A DNA stretch of 64,000 nucleotides from Bacillota bacterium (GCA_013177945.1 JABLXW010000004.1:62001-126000); one strand, 5' to 3'. Positions 18,577 through 27,555 are shown, counted from the first letter of the stretch. The notes: generated from the letters alone by a model not told the origin. Translations and numbers: made by a program.

Positions 18577-19968
18577 CTACCAACCTCCTACCCGGGGAAA
18601 GACTTGGACTCCGTTTTTCGTGATCTCCATGAGATGATTGCCGGTGGCATGACTGACTCCCCGCAACTTGTAAAGCTCAAGATAGCGCAGGCGCCTGTTG
18701 TGGAACAGGCTGGATTTGAGGAAAATGCTCCCCTGAACCAGGGACTGGACAATATCCAGCTGCTCACCGGGAATCCCGGTTCCAGTCGGATAGAGAAACA
18801 GGCTTGTGCACCCCAGATTATTGAGATAGGTCACCAGATAGAAGAGTTTTTCCCGGAGCACGAAGGGATCCCGCAGGCGGGTGATTAAGGCGGGCAAGGT
18901 GTCGACCACGACCCGTACGATCCGGTGCTCCCGGATGATGCTTCCCAGCCGCACGAGCAGTTCGTCGAAATCCACATCCACCAGGGGTGCGAAGAGCAGG
19001 TGAACCATTCCCTTCTGGGCGAGATCTGCCAGGTCCCAATCAAAGGCCGCGGCATGGGCCCGGACTTTCTGGGGGGTTTCCTCCAGCGAAACAAAGAGCC
19101 CTTTTTCCTGCTGGGCCAGCGCCCCCCGGACCAGGAATTCCAGGCCCAGAACGGTTTTTCCGGTCCCGGCCTCTCCTGCAACGAGAATGCTTACACCCCG
19201 CGGGAGCCCGCCCTCCAGGAGTTCGTCCAGGCCCCGGACCCCCGTCTTTAACAGGGGCACTGCAGCATAATCTTCCCCGGGTTCCAGGAGCAGGGGACGC
19301 AGGGAAAAAACCTGAATTCCTTCTTCACTTATCTTAAAGCTGTGCCGCCCGGAAAGATGGGGCTGCCCCCGGCTCTTGATGATTTCCACGGTGCGCTGGC
19401 GCTGGAGCCCCCCGTCTGCCCCGTACTGGAGCCGCACGACAACATCCACCAGAAACTCCTCGAAACTGTAAAAATCCCCCTCTTCCTGCTCCTGCTCCTT
19501 CACAAGCATCGAGATCAGTTCGAGCCGGCGCAGTCCGTTGCAAAAGGCATACACCGCCTGGCGCAGCGCCAGCGGATTGTCCACAACCTGGCGGAAATGC
19601 GAGACGCTGTCAACCAGCACCCGGCGCGCCCCGATCTCCTTCACGGCCTCCTCCAGCAGACTCGATTCCGGCCGCAGCACAACCTCCGGAGAAGTACAGA
19701 TCACCCGGAGTTTATTCTGTCTCTCCAGGGCCTGAAGATCCCAGCCGAAATTCAAAGCATCTCTGTAAAGGGAGGCCGGAAACTGCTCGAAGGTCAGAAC
19801 AACACCCGGCTCCTCGAACTTGAGGGCGCCCCGGTAGATGAACTCTACTCCAAAGGTGGTTTTCCCTGCTCCGGGAATTCCCTCCACAAGGATGATGCTC
19901 CCGGCCAGGATTCCACCGTAAAAAAGTTCATCAAAACCGGCAATCCCGGTGCGAATCTTCGTCATCAT
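18577..19968 (-). CDS. Two-domain KaiC-like ATPase
   Basis: 463 residues, two tandem RecA/KaiC domains (about 1-225 and 230-463), as in KaiC. Walker A motifs VEGIPGAGKTTFGVEF (about 28) and VAGEAGTGKTVLGLEF (about 265); Walker B strands RRVLVDSVSHF and VRVVVDTLPALI. The catalytic-Glu position reads EQ in domain 1 (LTFEQFP) and EE in domain 2 (VSLEETP). It is shorter than cyanobacterial KaiC (about 519), no KaiA or KaiB is in the window, and a clock function should not be assumed. First gene of the operon; ATG after AAGGGGGGAGC, 223 bases downstream of rlmH. Confidence 0.9.
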   Translation of the reverse strand: MMTKIRTGIAGFDELFYGGILAGSIILVEGIPGAGKTTFGVEFIYRGALKFEEPGVVLTFEQFPASLYRDALNFGWDLQALERQNKLRVICTSPEVVLRPESSLLEEAVKEIGARRVLVDSVSHFRQVVDNPLALRQAVYAFCNGLRRLELISMLVKEQEQEEGDFYSFEEFLVDVVVRLQYGADGGLQRQRTVEIIKSRGQPHLSGRHSFKISEEGIQVFSLRPLLLEPGEDYAAVPLLKTGVRGLDELLEGGLPRGVSILVAGEAGTGKTVLGLEFLVRGALAQQEKGLFVSLEETPQKVRAHAAAFDWDLADLAQKGMVHLLFAPLVDVDFDELLVRLGSIIREHRIVRVVVDTLPALITRLRDPFVLREKLFYLVTYLNNLGCTSLFLYPTGTGIPGEQLDIVQSLVQGSIFLKSSLFHNRRLRYLELYKLRGVSHATGNHLMEITKNGVQVFPRVGGW

Positions 19969-20191
19969 GCTCCCCCCCTTATCCGATCCTGCAAAATCCC
20001 GAAATCACGCAGCCATAAAGTTGTTCGACGCAAAAGGTGTTTTTCCTTTATCTTTGACAACCTTTTCCGCGCCTTTCCCCCGAGAAACCCGATTAAAACA
20101 GGATCCCGCCAGGCACCCGCGCATTTGAGAGATTTTCAGCCTTTGTTTTGCCTGTTTCGGCGCTTTTTGCCTGACAACAAACGTACCGGTG

Positions 20192-20665
20192 CTAGTAATG
20201 GTAGGGTTCCCCCCGCAGGATGCGGAAGGCGCGGTACAACTGTTCCAGCAAAATCACGCGGGCGAGCTGATGGGGAAAAGTAAGGGGGGACAAAGAAAGG
20301 ACAAGATCTGCTCCTTCTAAAAGAAACGAGGGCAAACCCAGAGTTCCCCCAAGCAAAAAGGCAGGCTCTGCCTTTCCGGCATCAAGCAGGGAACCGAGCC
20401 AGGCGGCGAATTCTTCAGAACTGAACAGCCTTCCCTGCGGAGCAAGGGCGACCTTAAAAGAATGGGGAGGGATTCTTTTCTGAAGGCGTTCACCCTCTTT
20501 GATTTTCACCTGCTCCCGCTCCTTTTGGCCGGGAGGAACAGGCTCGTCAGGAACCTCAACCAGGGTCAGGGAGGTGTACCTTTTCAAGCGCCTGCCGTAC
20601 TCTGCCTGGGCCATCCGGTAAAAGGGCTCTTTAAGCCTGCCCACCGCTCCGATCCAGAGGTGCAT
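20192..20665 (-). CDS. rlmH: 23S rRNA (pseudouridine1915-N3)-methyltransferase RlmH
   Basis: 157 residues from the ATG at 20665 (AGGAGTGAG seven bases before it), the family length. SPOUT knot methyltransferase that methylates helix 69 of the 50S subunit on assembled 70S ribosomes using SAM. Signatures: MHLWIGAVGRLKEPFY, LAPQGRLFSSEEFA, the SAM loop FLLGGTLGLPSF, and the C-terminal LSLSPLTFPHQLARVILLEQLYRAFRI. Follows a methyltransferase gene by eight bases. Confidence 0.96.
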   Translation of the reverse strand: MHLWIGAVGRLKEPFYRMAQAEYGRRLKRYTSLTLVEVPDEPVPPGQKEREQVKIKEGERLQKRIPPHSFKVALAPQGRLFSSEEFAAWLGSLLDAGKAEPAFLLGGTLGLPSFLLEGADLVLSLSPLTFPHQLARVILLEQLYRAFRILRGEPYHY

Positions 20666-20673
20666 TAAGTGTC

Positions 20674-21318
20674 TCACTCCTGTTTTTCGCTGATCAGGTG
20701 GTGAATGTCGATTTCATAAAAAGGGAAATAGGGGTGATCGACGAGGACCGGAATGTGGCTCTGCTTTTCCTTCATCCCCTTTTGCCGGACGAGTTCCCGC
20801 AAAAAATCGTGCGTCACCTTCCGCCCCGGGTGGGCAAAAAGAAGCTGGCCGCCGGGAATAAGGTTGCGGTCGATAATTTTCGCCACATAGGGATTAAGCT
20901 TGGGGTTGTAAAGAACATCGGAACCGATGATCCAGTCAAAACGGGTTGTCAACGAAAAATTTCGCCAGTCTGCCAGAACAAAGTTGATGCCCTGAATCTC
21001 GTTCTTTGTCGCATTGCGGGCCGCAAATTCCAGGGCCTCGGGCTTGTAGTCGGTCATGGTGACCCTGCCGCCCTTCAGGGCGGCCACCAGACCCGGCAAC
21101 CCCATGCCCGCCCCCAGCTCTAAAACCGTTGCCCCTTGAAAATCCACGCTCTCCCAGATGTACTGGGCGAGGCCGCGCGCCGCCGGCCAGAGCTCGGCCC
21201 AGTACGGGATCTGATCATCATCCTCCGGGTCCGTAATCAACTGCTCCATCTCGGCAACAACTTCCAGAGAAAGGGTTAAACCCGGGAGGCAGAATTCAAG
21301 CTCCCTCCTGCTGATCAT
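20674..21318 (-). CDS. SAM-dependent methyltransferase (METTL21/FAM86-like)
   Basis: 214 residues from ATG 21318 (GGAGG six bases upstream). Class I Rossmann methyltransferase: motif I VLELGAGMGLPGL near 85, acidic motif II MTDYKPEAL, LADWRNF and the DVLYNPK region after motif IV. The PYWAELWPAARGLA stretch before motif I is the mark of the Methyltransf_16 (protein-lysine methyltransferase) group. Substrate unknown; a neighbouring ribosome modification gene (rlmH) is suggestive only. Confidence 0.82.
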   Translation of the reverse strand: MISRRELEFCLPGLTLSLEVVAEMEQLITDPEDDDQIPYWAELWPAARGLAQYIWESVDFQGATVLELGAGMGLPGLVAALKGGRVTMTDYKPEALEFAARNATKNEIQGINFVLADWRNFSLTTRFDWIIGSDVLYNPKLNPYVAKIIDRNLIPGGQLLFAHPGRKVTHDFLRELVRQKGMKEKQSHIPVLVDHPYFPFYEIDIHHLISEKQE

Positions 21319-21338
21319 CTTCCCCCTCCCGCTTTCCT

Positions 21339-21875
21339 TTAACTCCACACCACCGCAACCGCACAGAGCACCCCGATTAAAATTCCCACCGAGGCCTCGG
21401 TCAGTGTGTGCCCAATCATTTCACCGAAAAAGGGGCACGCTTTTGTCTTTTCCCGGAGCAGCTCCTTCAAAAGGCGGGAGTGCTCTCCCACCACCCGCCG
21501 CAGGGTAACCGCGTCATAGACCACGATCCCTCCCAGCACTGCTGCAATTTGAAAAAAGGGGGAAGTCCAGCCGTAGTCGATCCCCAGAGAAGTGGCGAGA
21601 GCGGCTGCCACTGCGGCGTGGGAACTCGGCATCCCGCCGCACTTGAAGACCCGCCTCCAGGCAAACCCCTCTCCTCCGTTTCTTGCTGCCGTAAAAGGCT
21701 TCATCCCCTGGGCGCAGAAAACGCTCAGGACGCCGGACAGCAGGTAACGGTCGTGAAAAAGGATCGGGAGGACGCGGGGCCCACCCCACAAAACCATGCT
21801 CATCACCGCCAGGATGTAAAAGAGGCGGTGCCGGGTAAAACTCCAAAGACGCGCCATCACGCTCCCTACAGTCAT
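21339..21875 (-). CDS. DUF212 / divergent PAP2 family membrane protein (YuiD-like)
   Basis: 178 residues with about four membrane segments. Signature GGMPSSHAAVAAALATSLG followed by the C-terminal GHTLTEASVGILIGV and an FFGEMIGHT block, as in Bacillus YuiD, distantly related to acid phosphatase/haloperoxidase proteins. It may act on a lipid pyrophosphate, but activity is unproven. The start overlaps the polysaccharide deacetylase stop (ATGA), implying translational coupling. Confidence 0.88.
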   Translation of the reverse strand: MTVGSVMARLWSFTRHRLFYILAVMSMVLWGGPRVLPILFHDRYLLSGVLSVFCAQGMKPFTAARNGGEGFAWRRVFKCGGMPSSHAAVAAALATSLGIDYGWTSPFFQIAAVLGGIVVYDAVTLRRVVGEHSRLLKELLREKTKACPFFGEMIGHTLTEASVGILIGVLCAVAVVWS

Positions 21876-22588
21876 CCCTCTCCTTCACCCTTTCTCAAGT
21901 TCAGAAGCTCGCCAACGGAAACCGGCAGGAAGCCCCTTTCCAGCAGCTTTTCCAGCAAAAGGGGCAGCGCCTCCAGGAGGGCCGTACCCGTGCGTCCCGC
22001 CCCCCGGCCGTCGTGAAACAGGATCACCGAACCCTCCCGCACCTGCCGCAGGACCCGGTTGAGAATCAGCCGGCCCGGAGTCAGGAAAAACCAGTCGCAG
22101 GAATCAAGCGTCCAGAGAACGATCTTCTGGGCCTCCTGCTCTGCATAAAACGGAGCAGCCAGATTAAAGCTTCCCCAGGGCGGCCTGAAGCAGCGGACAG
22201 GCTGACCGGTCAGTTTTCTTAAACATTCCGCTGCCTCTTTGATTTCAAATCGCGTCCGCCCCGGAGGGAGAAGCCAGAAGGGAAGGTGGTTCATCCCGTG
22301 GCTTCCCACCTCGTGCCCCTCCCTGACAATGGCGCGGACGAGATCCGGGTGCTCCCGCGCCTTCCTTGCGACAAGAAAAAAAGTGGCGGAAACGCCCTGC
22401 CTTGCCAGGAGATCCAGAACCAGGGGCGTGACACGGGGGTCCGGCCCGTCATCAAAGGTAAGGGCGATCCTCCCTCCCGCCCTCCTCCCGCTGCCTAAAG
22501 CACGGCAGCTCCTCCGGCGCAGCCAGATGTCGGGAAGAAGGGCCCATGTTCCGAATAAAGCCAGAAGGACACCTGCCAGCTCCTCCAC
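21872..22588 (-). CDS. Membrane-anchored polysaccharide deacetylase (NodB domain)
   Basis: 238 residues. A single N-terminal hydrophobic anchor (about 5-20), then the NodB domain with IALTFDDGPDP (motif 1), VGSHGMNHLPFW (metal-binding motif 2), RCFRPPWGSFN (motif 3) and SVILFHDGRGAGRTG (motif 5). Such enzymes remove N-acetyl groups from peptidoglycan or another wall polymer; in Firmicutes they are often sporulation enzymes (PdaA/PdaB-like). Start GTG 22588. Fourteen bases after murA, overlapping DUF212. Confidence 0.92.
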   Translation of the reverse strand: MEELAGVLLALFGTWALLPDIWLRRRSCRALGSGRRAGGRIALTFDDGPDPRVTPLVLDLLARQGVSATFFLVARKAREHPDLVRAIVREGHEVGSHGMNHLPFWLLPPGRTRFEIKEAAECLRKLTGQPVRCFRPPWGSFNLAAPFYAEQEAQKIVLWTLDSCDWFFLTPGRLILNRVLRQVREGSVILFHDGRGAGRTGTALLEALPLLLEKLLERGFLPVSVGELLNLRKGEGEG

Positions 22589-22602
22589 CCGGGTTCAGCT
22601 CC

Positions 22603-23853
22603 TCAGAGAGTGCTCTCCACCCGGGCTCCCAGGCCCCTAAATTTTTCGACCACCCTCTCATACCCCCGCGCGATAAGTTCCGCCTGACAGATCTCCGTTT
22701 CTCCTTCGGCGGCAAGCCCTGCCAGAAGGAGGGCAGCCCCGGCCCGGAGGTCAGATGCCTTCACCTGGGCCCCGAAGAGCTTCACCCCGCCCTCGACCAC
22801 GGCAGTGTGCCCCTTGACCCTGATCCGGGCTCCCATCCGCTTCAGTTCGTCAGCCACCTGGAAGCGGTTTTCAAAAACGTTCTCCACAATCAGACTGGTG
22901 CCGCGGGCCAGGCAGAGGAGAGACATCATCGGTGACTGCAGATCGGTTGGGAAGCCCGGGTAGGGGAGGGTCTTAATGTCGGTCGCCCGGAGTTCTCCTT
23001 TATTTCTTACGGTTAAAAAGTCTTCCCCGGGCTCAACCTCGAGGCCCACATCCTCCAGCTTTGCGACGACAGACTGGAGGTGGGCAACGATGACGTTTTC
23101 AACGGTAACCTCTCCCCCCGCCACCCCGGCCGCAATCATGTAAGTGCCAGCCTCGATGCGGTCCGGGATCACGGTGAATCTGGTGCCCCCCAGTTCCCGG
23201 ACCCCCTCGATCCTGATGAGGTCCGTCCCTGCGCCCCGGATGCGAGCCCCCAGGGCGTTCAGGAAGCTTGCAAGGTCCACAATCTCCGGCTCCTTGGCGG
23301 CATTTTCGATCACCGTGGTTCCGGGAATTCCGACGGCAGCCATGATCAGGTTCTCCGTCGCCCCCACACTGGGGAAATCCAAATAAACCCGGGCTCCCTG
23401 CAGCTGCCGGGCCCGGGCCTTGATCATACCGTGTTCCAGGGAAACCTCAAAGCCTAAAAGGTGGAGGCCCTTTAAGTGGAGATCCATCGGGCGGGATCCG
23501 ATGTTGCAGCCGCCGGGCAGGGGAATTTCCGTCCTCCCCTCCCTGGCAGCAAGCGCACCCAAAAAAAGGTTGGAGGCACGGAGCTTTTTGGCAAGTTCAT
23601 AGGGGGGTGCGCCCTCAATCCGGTCGGGCCAGGTCAGGGAAACGGTATTCTGACCTGTCCAGGCAACCCTTCCCCCAAGGGCGCGGACAATCTCCAGCTG
23701 GGTATCTACATCAGAAATGTGCGGAACATTATCCAAAACGACCTCGCCCCGCGCCAGGGCACTTGCGGCGATCAGAACAAGGGCGGCATTCTTTGCGCCA
23801 CTGATCCGAACCCTCCCCCGGAGGGAGCAACCCCCTTTAATCAGCAGCTTCAT
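22603..23853 (-). CDS. murA: UDP-N-acetylglucosamine 1-carboxyvinyltransferase
   Basis: 416 residues. First committed step of peptidoglycan: transfers enolpyruvate from PEP to UDP-GlcNAc. KGGCSLRGRVRISGAKNAAL at the N-terminus, the active-site Cys in LPGGCNIGSRPMDLHLKGL at about 115 (the fosfomycin target), and AGTYMIAAG and YPGFPTDLQSPMM in the second lobe. In Bacillus this gene sits between tal and glpX; here it is about 17 kb away in a wall-gene run. Confidence 0.97.
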   Translation of the reverse strand: MKLLIKGGCSLRGRVRISGAKNAALVLIAASALARGEVVLDNVPHISDVDTQLEIVRALGGRVAWTGQNTVSLTWPDRIEGAPPYELAKKLRASNLFLGALAAREGRTEIPLPGGCNIGSRPMDLHLKGLHLLGFEVSLEHGMIKARARQLQGARVYLDFPSVGATENLIMAAVGIPGTTVIENAAKEPEIVDLASFLNALGARIRGAGTDLIRIEGVRELGGTRFTVIPDRIEAGTYMIAAGVAGGEVTVENVIVAHLQSVVAKLEDVGLEVEPGEDFLTVRNKGELRATDIKTLPYPGFPTDLQSPMMSLLCLARGTSLIVENVFENRFQVADELKRMGARIRVKGHTAVVEGGVKLFGAQVKASDLRAGAALLLAGLAAEGETEICQAELIARGYERVVEKFRGLGARVESTL

Positions 23854-23907
23854 TTCGATTGAATCCTCCAGTCGCCGGTACCAGTAAATGGCCCCTTTCG
23901 TAACTTT

Positions 23908-24135
23908 TTATATTCTCCCCGCTCTTGGATATTCCTTCCCTTCCAGCGGCTTCTTTTCCCCTTCAGCCGAAATGCCGGCCTCTGCCTGCCGCCGGCACAC
24001 CTGGTCTGAAAGGGGAGCCGCCTGGCTAGAAACCGGAAGGCAGCACCCGGCGCGCCGTGCCAAACCGGTTATTCCAAAAACGGCAGCGAGAAAAAGGAGA
24101 ATCCCCAGAATAAGCGCGAAGATGCGCGGTGCCAC
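23908..24135 (-). CDS. Small single-span membrane protein, unknown
   Basis: 75 residues from GTG 24135, preceded by AAGGGGTGAG; a TTG at 24168 extends it by 11. One membrane helix at residues 4-20 (FALILGILLFLAAVFG), a Cys pair after it (RAGCCLP), then a charged tail. It lies 45 bases after the gluzincin peptidase gene on the same strand, so it may be co-transcribed. No family recognised; it could be non-coding, but codon use and the ribosome site favour a gene. Confidence 0.5.
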   Translation of the reverse strand: MAPRIFALILGILLFLAAVFGITGLARRAGCCLPVSSQAAPLSDQVCRRQAEAGISAEGEKKPLEGKEYPRAGRI

Positions 24136-24180
24136 CGGCTCACCCCTTCTGCCGTTAGTCTTAGGCAAAAGGAGGAAAAA

Positions 24181-25023
24181 TTATTCGGCCAGGCTCTCTC
24201 TGTAGTTCTCCAAAAATTCGGAAACCCCGACCCCCAGGGTTTCCCTGAAGGCCTCATCCAGACTCCGCCCCCGGCCGAGGGATTCCAGCAGGAGAGGAAT
24301 TTTCTCCGGTCCGTATTTCTGCACGAGATGCTCCACCATCTCCCGCGCCAGGGCGTAGCTGTAATCCTGCCAGGCAGGATCATCAAATTTCCTTTCCAGT
24401 TCGTTTAAAGGGAGAGGCGCCGGGTCAGGGCACCCGGACTCCAGAGGTGCAGCCTGCGCAATGCGCTCCTCCCCGATCTGGGCAAGACCCTCCGTCAGCC
24501 AGCGCGGGTAGTTCCCCCTGGTCTTATAGTCCACCAGGAAATGAATGTACTCGTGGGCGACGGGGCCCCGCGCCCTGAAGACCGCCTCCCTTTCCTCCTC
24601 AGGCACATCTCCCAGCCACTCGCGGGGGGACAAAATTCTAATGATGCCGGCCCAGTAAACCCCCATCGCGCTTTCTTCGCTCCCCCAGCCAAAAATCCTG
24701 TTAAGGGAGACCCGGTCGGGATAAATGAGAATCGGCACCTTTTCTCCAGGAAAGCAGGCAAAAAAAGCACCCAGCGGGCGGTAAACCCTTTCCGCCTCCT
24801 GCAGAACCATGCGGGCGCTCACCTCATCGCCGGGCCGGTATTTTACCAAAAAATGCTCCCCGGCCAGCGCGGGCCAGGAGGAGGTTTCAAGCCGGAGCAA
24901 AAACCGCTGGTACTCCTGAAAGACGGTGTATCCGAAGGCGCGGACCGGGTTCGGCTGTACGCAATTCAGGACCAGCAGGAAAACAAGCAAGAGAACCAGG
25001 CAAGAAACGAAAAAGCGGTCCAT
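24181..25023 (-). CDS. Peptidase MA-like metalloprotease, secreted or membrane-anchored
   Basis: 280 residues. N-terminal hydrophobic segment (residues 5-22) is a signal or anchor; the C in VLNC is not in a good lipobox. The gluzincin motif HEYIHF at about 165 with downstream RWLTEGLAQ gives zinc ligands and the Glu ligand, as in the peptidase_MA family. Substrate unknown. Start ATG after GAGGAAGGAGG. Followed by the small membrane protein and murA; preceded by the TPR protein. Confidence 0.82.
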   Translation of the reverse strand: MDRFFVSCLVLLLVFLLVLNCVQPNPVRAFGYTVFQEYQRFLLRLETSSWPALAGEHFLVKYRPGDEVSARMVLQEAERVYRPLGAFFACFPGEKVPILIYPDRVSLNRIFGWGSEESAMGVYWAGIIRILSPREWLGDVPEEEREAVFRARGPVAHEYIHFLVDYKTRGNYPRWLTEGLAQIGEERIAQAAPLESGCPDPAPLPLNELERKFDDPAWQDYSYALAREMVEHLVQKYGPEKIPLLLESLGRGRSLDEAFRETLGVGVSEFLENYRESLAE

Positions 25024-25116
25024 TCCTCCTTCCTCCTCTCTCCTCCCCCATTATACTAAAAGAATGAGGAGTGCGGGGCTAACAATTAAATCCAGGGAAA
25101 AGAGCCCATCAGGGCC

Positions 25117-25752
25117 TTACATCTTTTCCCGGACCGCTTTTAACCTGGCCCGGGCGAACTCGCGCACCGTGGGGTCGGTGCCTTCGCGGGCCAGAGCCTG
25201 CCAGATCTCTGCTGCCCCGGGCCAGTCCTGCCGCGCCTCCCGCAGCAGCCCCCTCTGCACCTGGGCCTGGACGTTATCGGGGTCCTTAGCTAGCACCTTC
25301 CGGAGCTGCTCCTCCGCCTGCTCAAAGGATCCCGCTGCCTGATACACCTCTGCAAGCTCCAGGCGGAGGCTCGCATCCTCCTGCCGGGCCAGGACCGCTT
25401 CGAAATGCCCGGCGGCGCGCCGGTAAAACTCCCTTCCCTCCTCCTGCCTCCCCTGCTCCAGATAGAAGCGCCCCAGCTCTGCCTCCACCCTGGCGAATCC
25501 CGTGAGCACCGCGGGATCCTCCGGCCTCTCTTTCTGCATCGCCTCATACCGGGCCAGGAGCAACCTGAGTTCGGCTTCTTCAGACTGCTGCTCCGCTTCT
25601 GGGGCATCTCGCCGGGAGGAACCCGAGGGGCTCCGGCCTGGCTCCAGGTACCAGGCAACCGTCGACCCGATCAAACCCAGGGCCAGCATTCCTACCAGAA
25701 CCCCGAGCACCACCCGCGCCAAAAGGCGCCGCTCCCGGAAAATTCTCAGCAT
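25117..25752 (-). CDS. Membrane-anchored TPR-repeat protein
   Basis: 211 residues from ATG 25752, which has AAAGGAG upstream; a longer start at 25803 has no ribosome site. One membrane helix (about 13-33), a short linker rich in Ser, Arg and Glu, then about four tetratricopeptide repeats (70-205) with phrases such as FYLEQGRQEEGREFYRRAAGHFEAVL. TPRs bind peptides or partner proteins. It may be a scaffold for the adjacent wall enzymes, but this is inference. Confidence 0.82.
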   Translation of the reverse strand: MLRIFRERRLLARVVLGVLVGMLALGLIGSTVAWYLEPGRSPSGSSRRDAPEAEQQSEEAELRLLLARYEAMQKERPEDPAVLTGFARVEAELGRFYLEQGRQEEGREFYRRAAGHFEAVLARQEDASLRLELAEVYQAAGSFEQAEEQLRKVLAKDPDNVQAQVQRGLLREARQDWPGAAEIWQALAREGTDPTVREFARARLKAVREKM

Positions 25753-25853
25753 CCTCCCCGCTCCTTTTCTCTCCGCTAATTCCCTGTACATTGATGTCAA
25801 CATTATACCATAAAGCGGGGCGGTTCCCGGAAATTATCCAGGTTCATCCTGGC

Positions 25854-25887
25854 ATAAAAATGCGGCCAACCCTCCGGGGTGAGCCGC
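25854..25887 (-). terminator. Terminator after the M23/G5 peptidase
   Basis: Minus-strand stem GCGGCTCACCC / GGGTTGGCCGC (one mismatch, one G-T pair), loop CGGA, then ATTTTTATG. It lies about 50 bases after the stop at 25936. Confidence 0.8.
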
Positions 25888-25935
25888 GTATTCCAAACGT
25901 TCTAAAATGTGAACTTCTCAAATTTAATCAGTCGC

Positions 25936-27555
25936 TTACCTTAAATAATGATAGGGATTTACCCTTGCTCCATTCACCAGCACCTCAAAGTGGAGGTGGG
26001 GGCCCGAGGCCCGCCCCGTTGCGCCTACAGCCCCGATTGCCTCGCCCCGGCCGACCGCCTCGCCGCTGCTTACATCAACCCGGGAGAGGTGGGCATACCG
26101 GGTGGCCAGCCCGTTTCCGTGGTCGATGACAACAGTGCGCCCGTAGCCTCCGTCCCAGCCTGCGAACACAACCTGGCCCCCGGCTGCCGCCGCCACCGGG
26201 GCTCCGTAGTCCGCAGCGATGTCGATCCCCCCGTGAAACTCTCTCCCCCGGTAACCGTACCCCGAGGTGATGCTTCCTCCCACAGGCCAGCCCAGAGTCC
26301 CGCTCCCGGAACCCCGCGAAACCCGCATCCTGGCCGTTGCCACCATGCGCCGCGTTCCCTGCACCACAACCCTGGCAACGGGTTCCTTCAAAACACGGCG
26401 CGCGGCAACTTCCCGGGAGATGACGGCCCCGTTCTGGCGTACAAGGCGATAGGTCACCTCCGCCTCTCCTTCCGCGCCGGCCTGATGGATCCGGGTCTGG
26501 CCGCGCCAGAGGCGGGAATCAAGCTCCACCTGAACTTCGTAAGGTATGGTCTCCTTTTTCACGGCGGTGCTGGTAATCATCACGTTGAGGAGCGGCTCGC
26601 TCGCCGCCAGTTTCAATTCCTGGCCGATGTCCAGGCGGTCTGAAGTCAACTCCGGGTTTGCCCTGAAAAGGTCCTCCACCAGGAGGCTGTGCGCCCGGGC
26701 GATGCTCCAGAGAGAATCCCCCTCTTTAACGCGGTACCGCCTTGCCTGAACTCTCCCCTGCTGCAGGAGCGCGACGGCCTCCTGGAGCGGTGCAACCTCT
26801 TGCGCCGGCACCAGGCGGGAGCGGAGGCTCACGCTTTCCCGGAATTCGATCTTTTCGATCCTTTCCCCGGCAAGCTCCTTCCGGTACCTCTCCTTTACCC
26901 TGGCCAGCACCCGATCTGCCGCTTCTCCGCTCTGGACCACCAGGACAGGCTCCCCGTTGATCACGATTTCGACGCCCCGGAGCAGCCAGGGGAGCTCCCG
27001 ATAGGCTTTCAGGAGTTCACCTTGAGAAGTCAGCCTTGTGCGGGGCAAAAAACAGGCTTCGTAGGCCAGGGAAACCGGAAGGAAGACGTCCTGGCCGAGG
27101 CGCCTTTCCAGTTCCCTCTCAACCTGGGCCTTCAATTCCTCCCCTGCACGCCGGGAGGCAACATACCCGATTTCTTTTCCCTGATAGGACACGGCGTAAA
27201 CGAGGCGGTTCTGGAGGAGGTAAAAATTTCCCCCGAGCAACAAAAAACCGGCCAAAACGGCCGCGTAGAAACGGGGAGTTTTCGCAAAAGCCGGAATCTC
27301 TACCCGCCGCTTCCCGGTGCGGAGATCCTGCAGGAAAAGGCAAGCCCGGGCGGTTCTCTCTTTGAGATCCCCCTTCATCCAGTGCCAGCACTCCTCCCCC
27401 CAGGCCCGGGCCGCTTCCCCTAACTCCATCAGGTGCGGCAAGATCAGGTCTGCCTGCCGGGCAAGCCAACCCTTAAATCCATACTCCAGTTCCAGGTAAA
27501 GTTGGCGCAAGCGCAACAGAAAAGAAGAGGCTCTCTTCCTCCTGTTCAACCCCAT
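25936..27555 (-). CDS. LysM-G5-M23 cell-wall endopeptidase, membrane-anchored
   Basis: 539 residues from ATG 27555. The longer in-frame start at 27669 lies upstream of the predicted transcription start, so it is rejected. Layout: charged N-terminus, membrane helix near 97-113 (FYAAVLAGFLLLGGNFYLL), a 150-residue extracellular stretch, LysM (about 280-325), G5 (330-405), and M23 (430-535) with FHGGIDIAAD and HLHFEV metal and catalytic motifs. Similar proteins in Firmicutes (SpoIIQ/SpoIVFA-like and wall hydrolases) cut cross-links. It has its own promoter and a 3' terminator. Confidence 0.9.
   Translation of the reverse strand: MGLNRRKRASSFLLRLRQLYLELEYGFKGWLARQADLILPHLMELGEAARAWGEECWHWMKGDLKERTARACLFLQDLRTGKRRVEIPAFAKTPRFYAAVLAGFLLLGGNFYLLQNRLVYAVSYQGKEIGYVASRRAGEELKAQVERELERRLGQDVFLPVSLAYEACFLPRTRLTSQGELLKAYRELPWLLRGVEIVINGEPVLVVQSGEAADRVLARVKERYRKELAGERIEKIEFRESVSLRSRLVPAQEVAPLQEAVALLQQGRVQARRYRVKEGDSLWSIARAHSLLVEDLFRANPELTSDRLDIGQELKLAASEPLLNVMITSTAVKKETIPYEVQVELDSRLWRGQTRIHQAGAEGEAEVTYRLVRQNGAVISREVAARRVLKEPVARVVVQGTRRMVATARMRVSRGSGSGTLGWPVGGSITSGYGYRGREFHGGIDIAADYGAPVAAAAGGQVVFAGWDGGYGRTVVIDHGNGLATRYAHLSRVDVSSGEAVGRGEAIGAVGATGRASGPHLHFEVLVNGARVNPYHYLR

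Noticed and set aside
18577-19968. Naming the double ATPase a circadian KaiC
   Set aside because: No KaiA or KaiB nearby, one domain lacks the Glu pair, and KaiC-like proteins in Firmicutes are not known as clocks.
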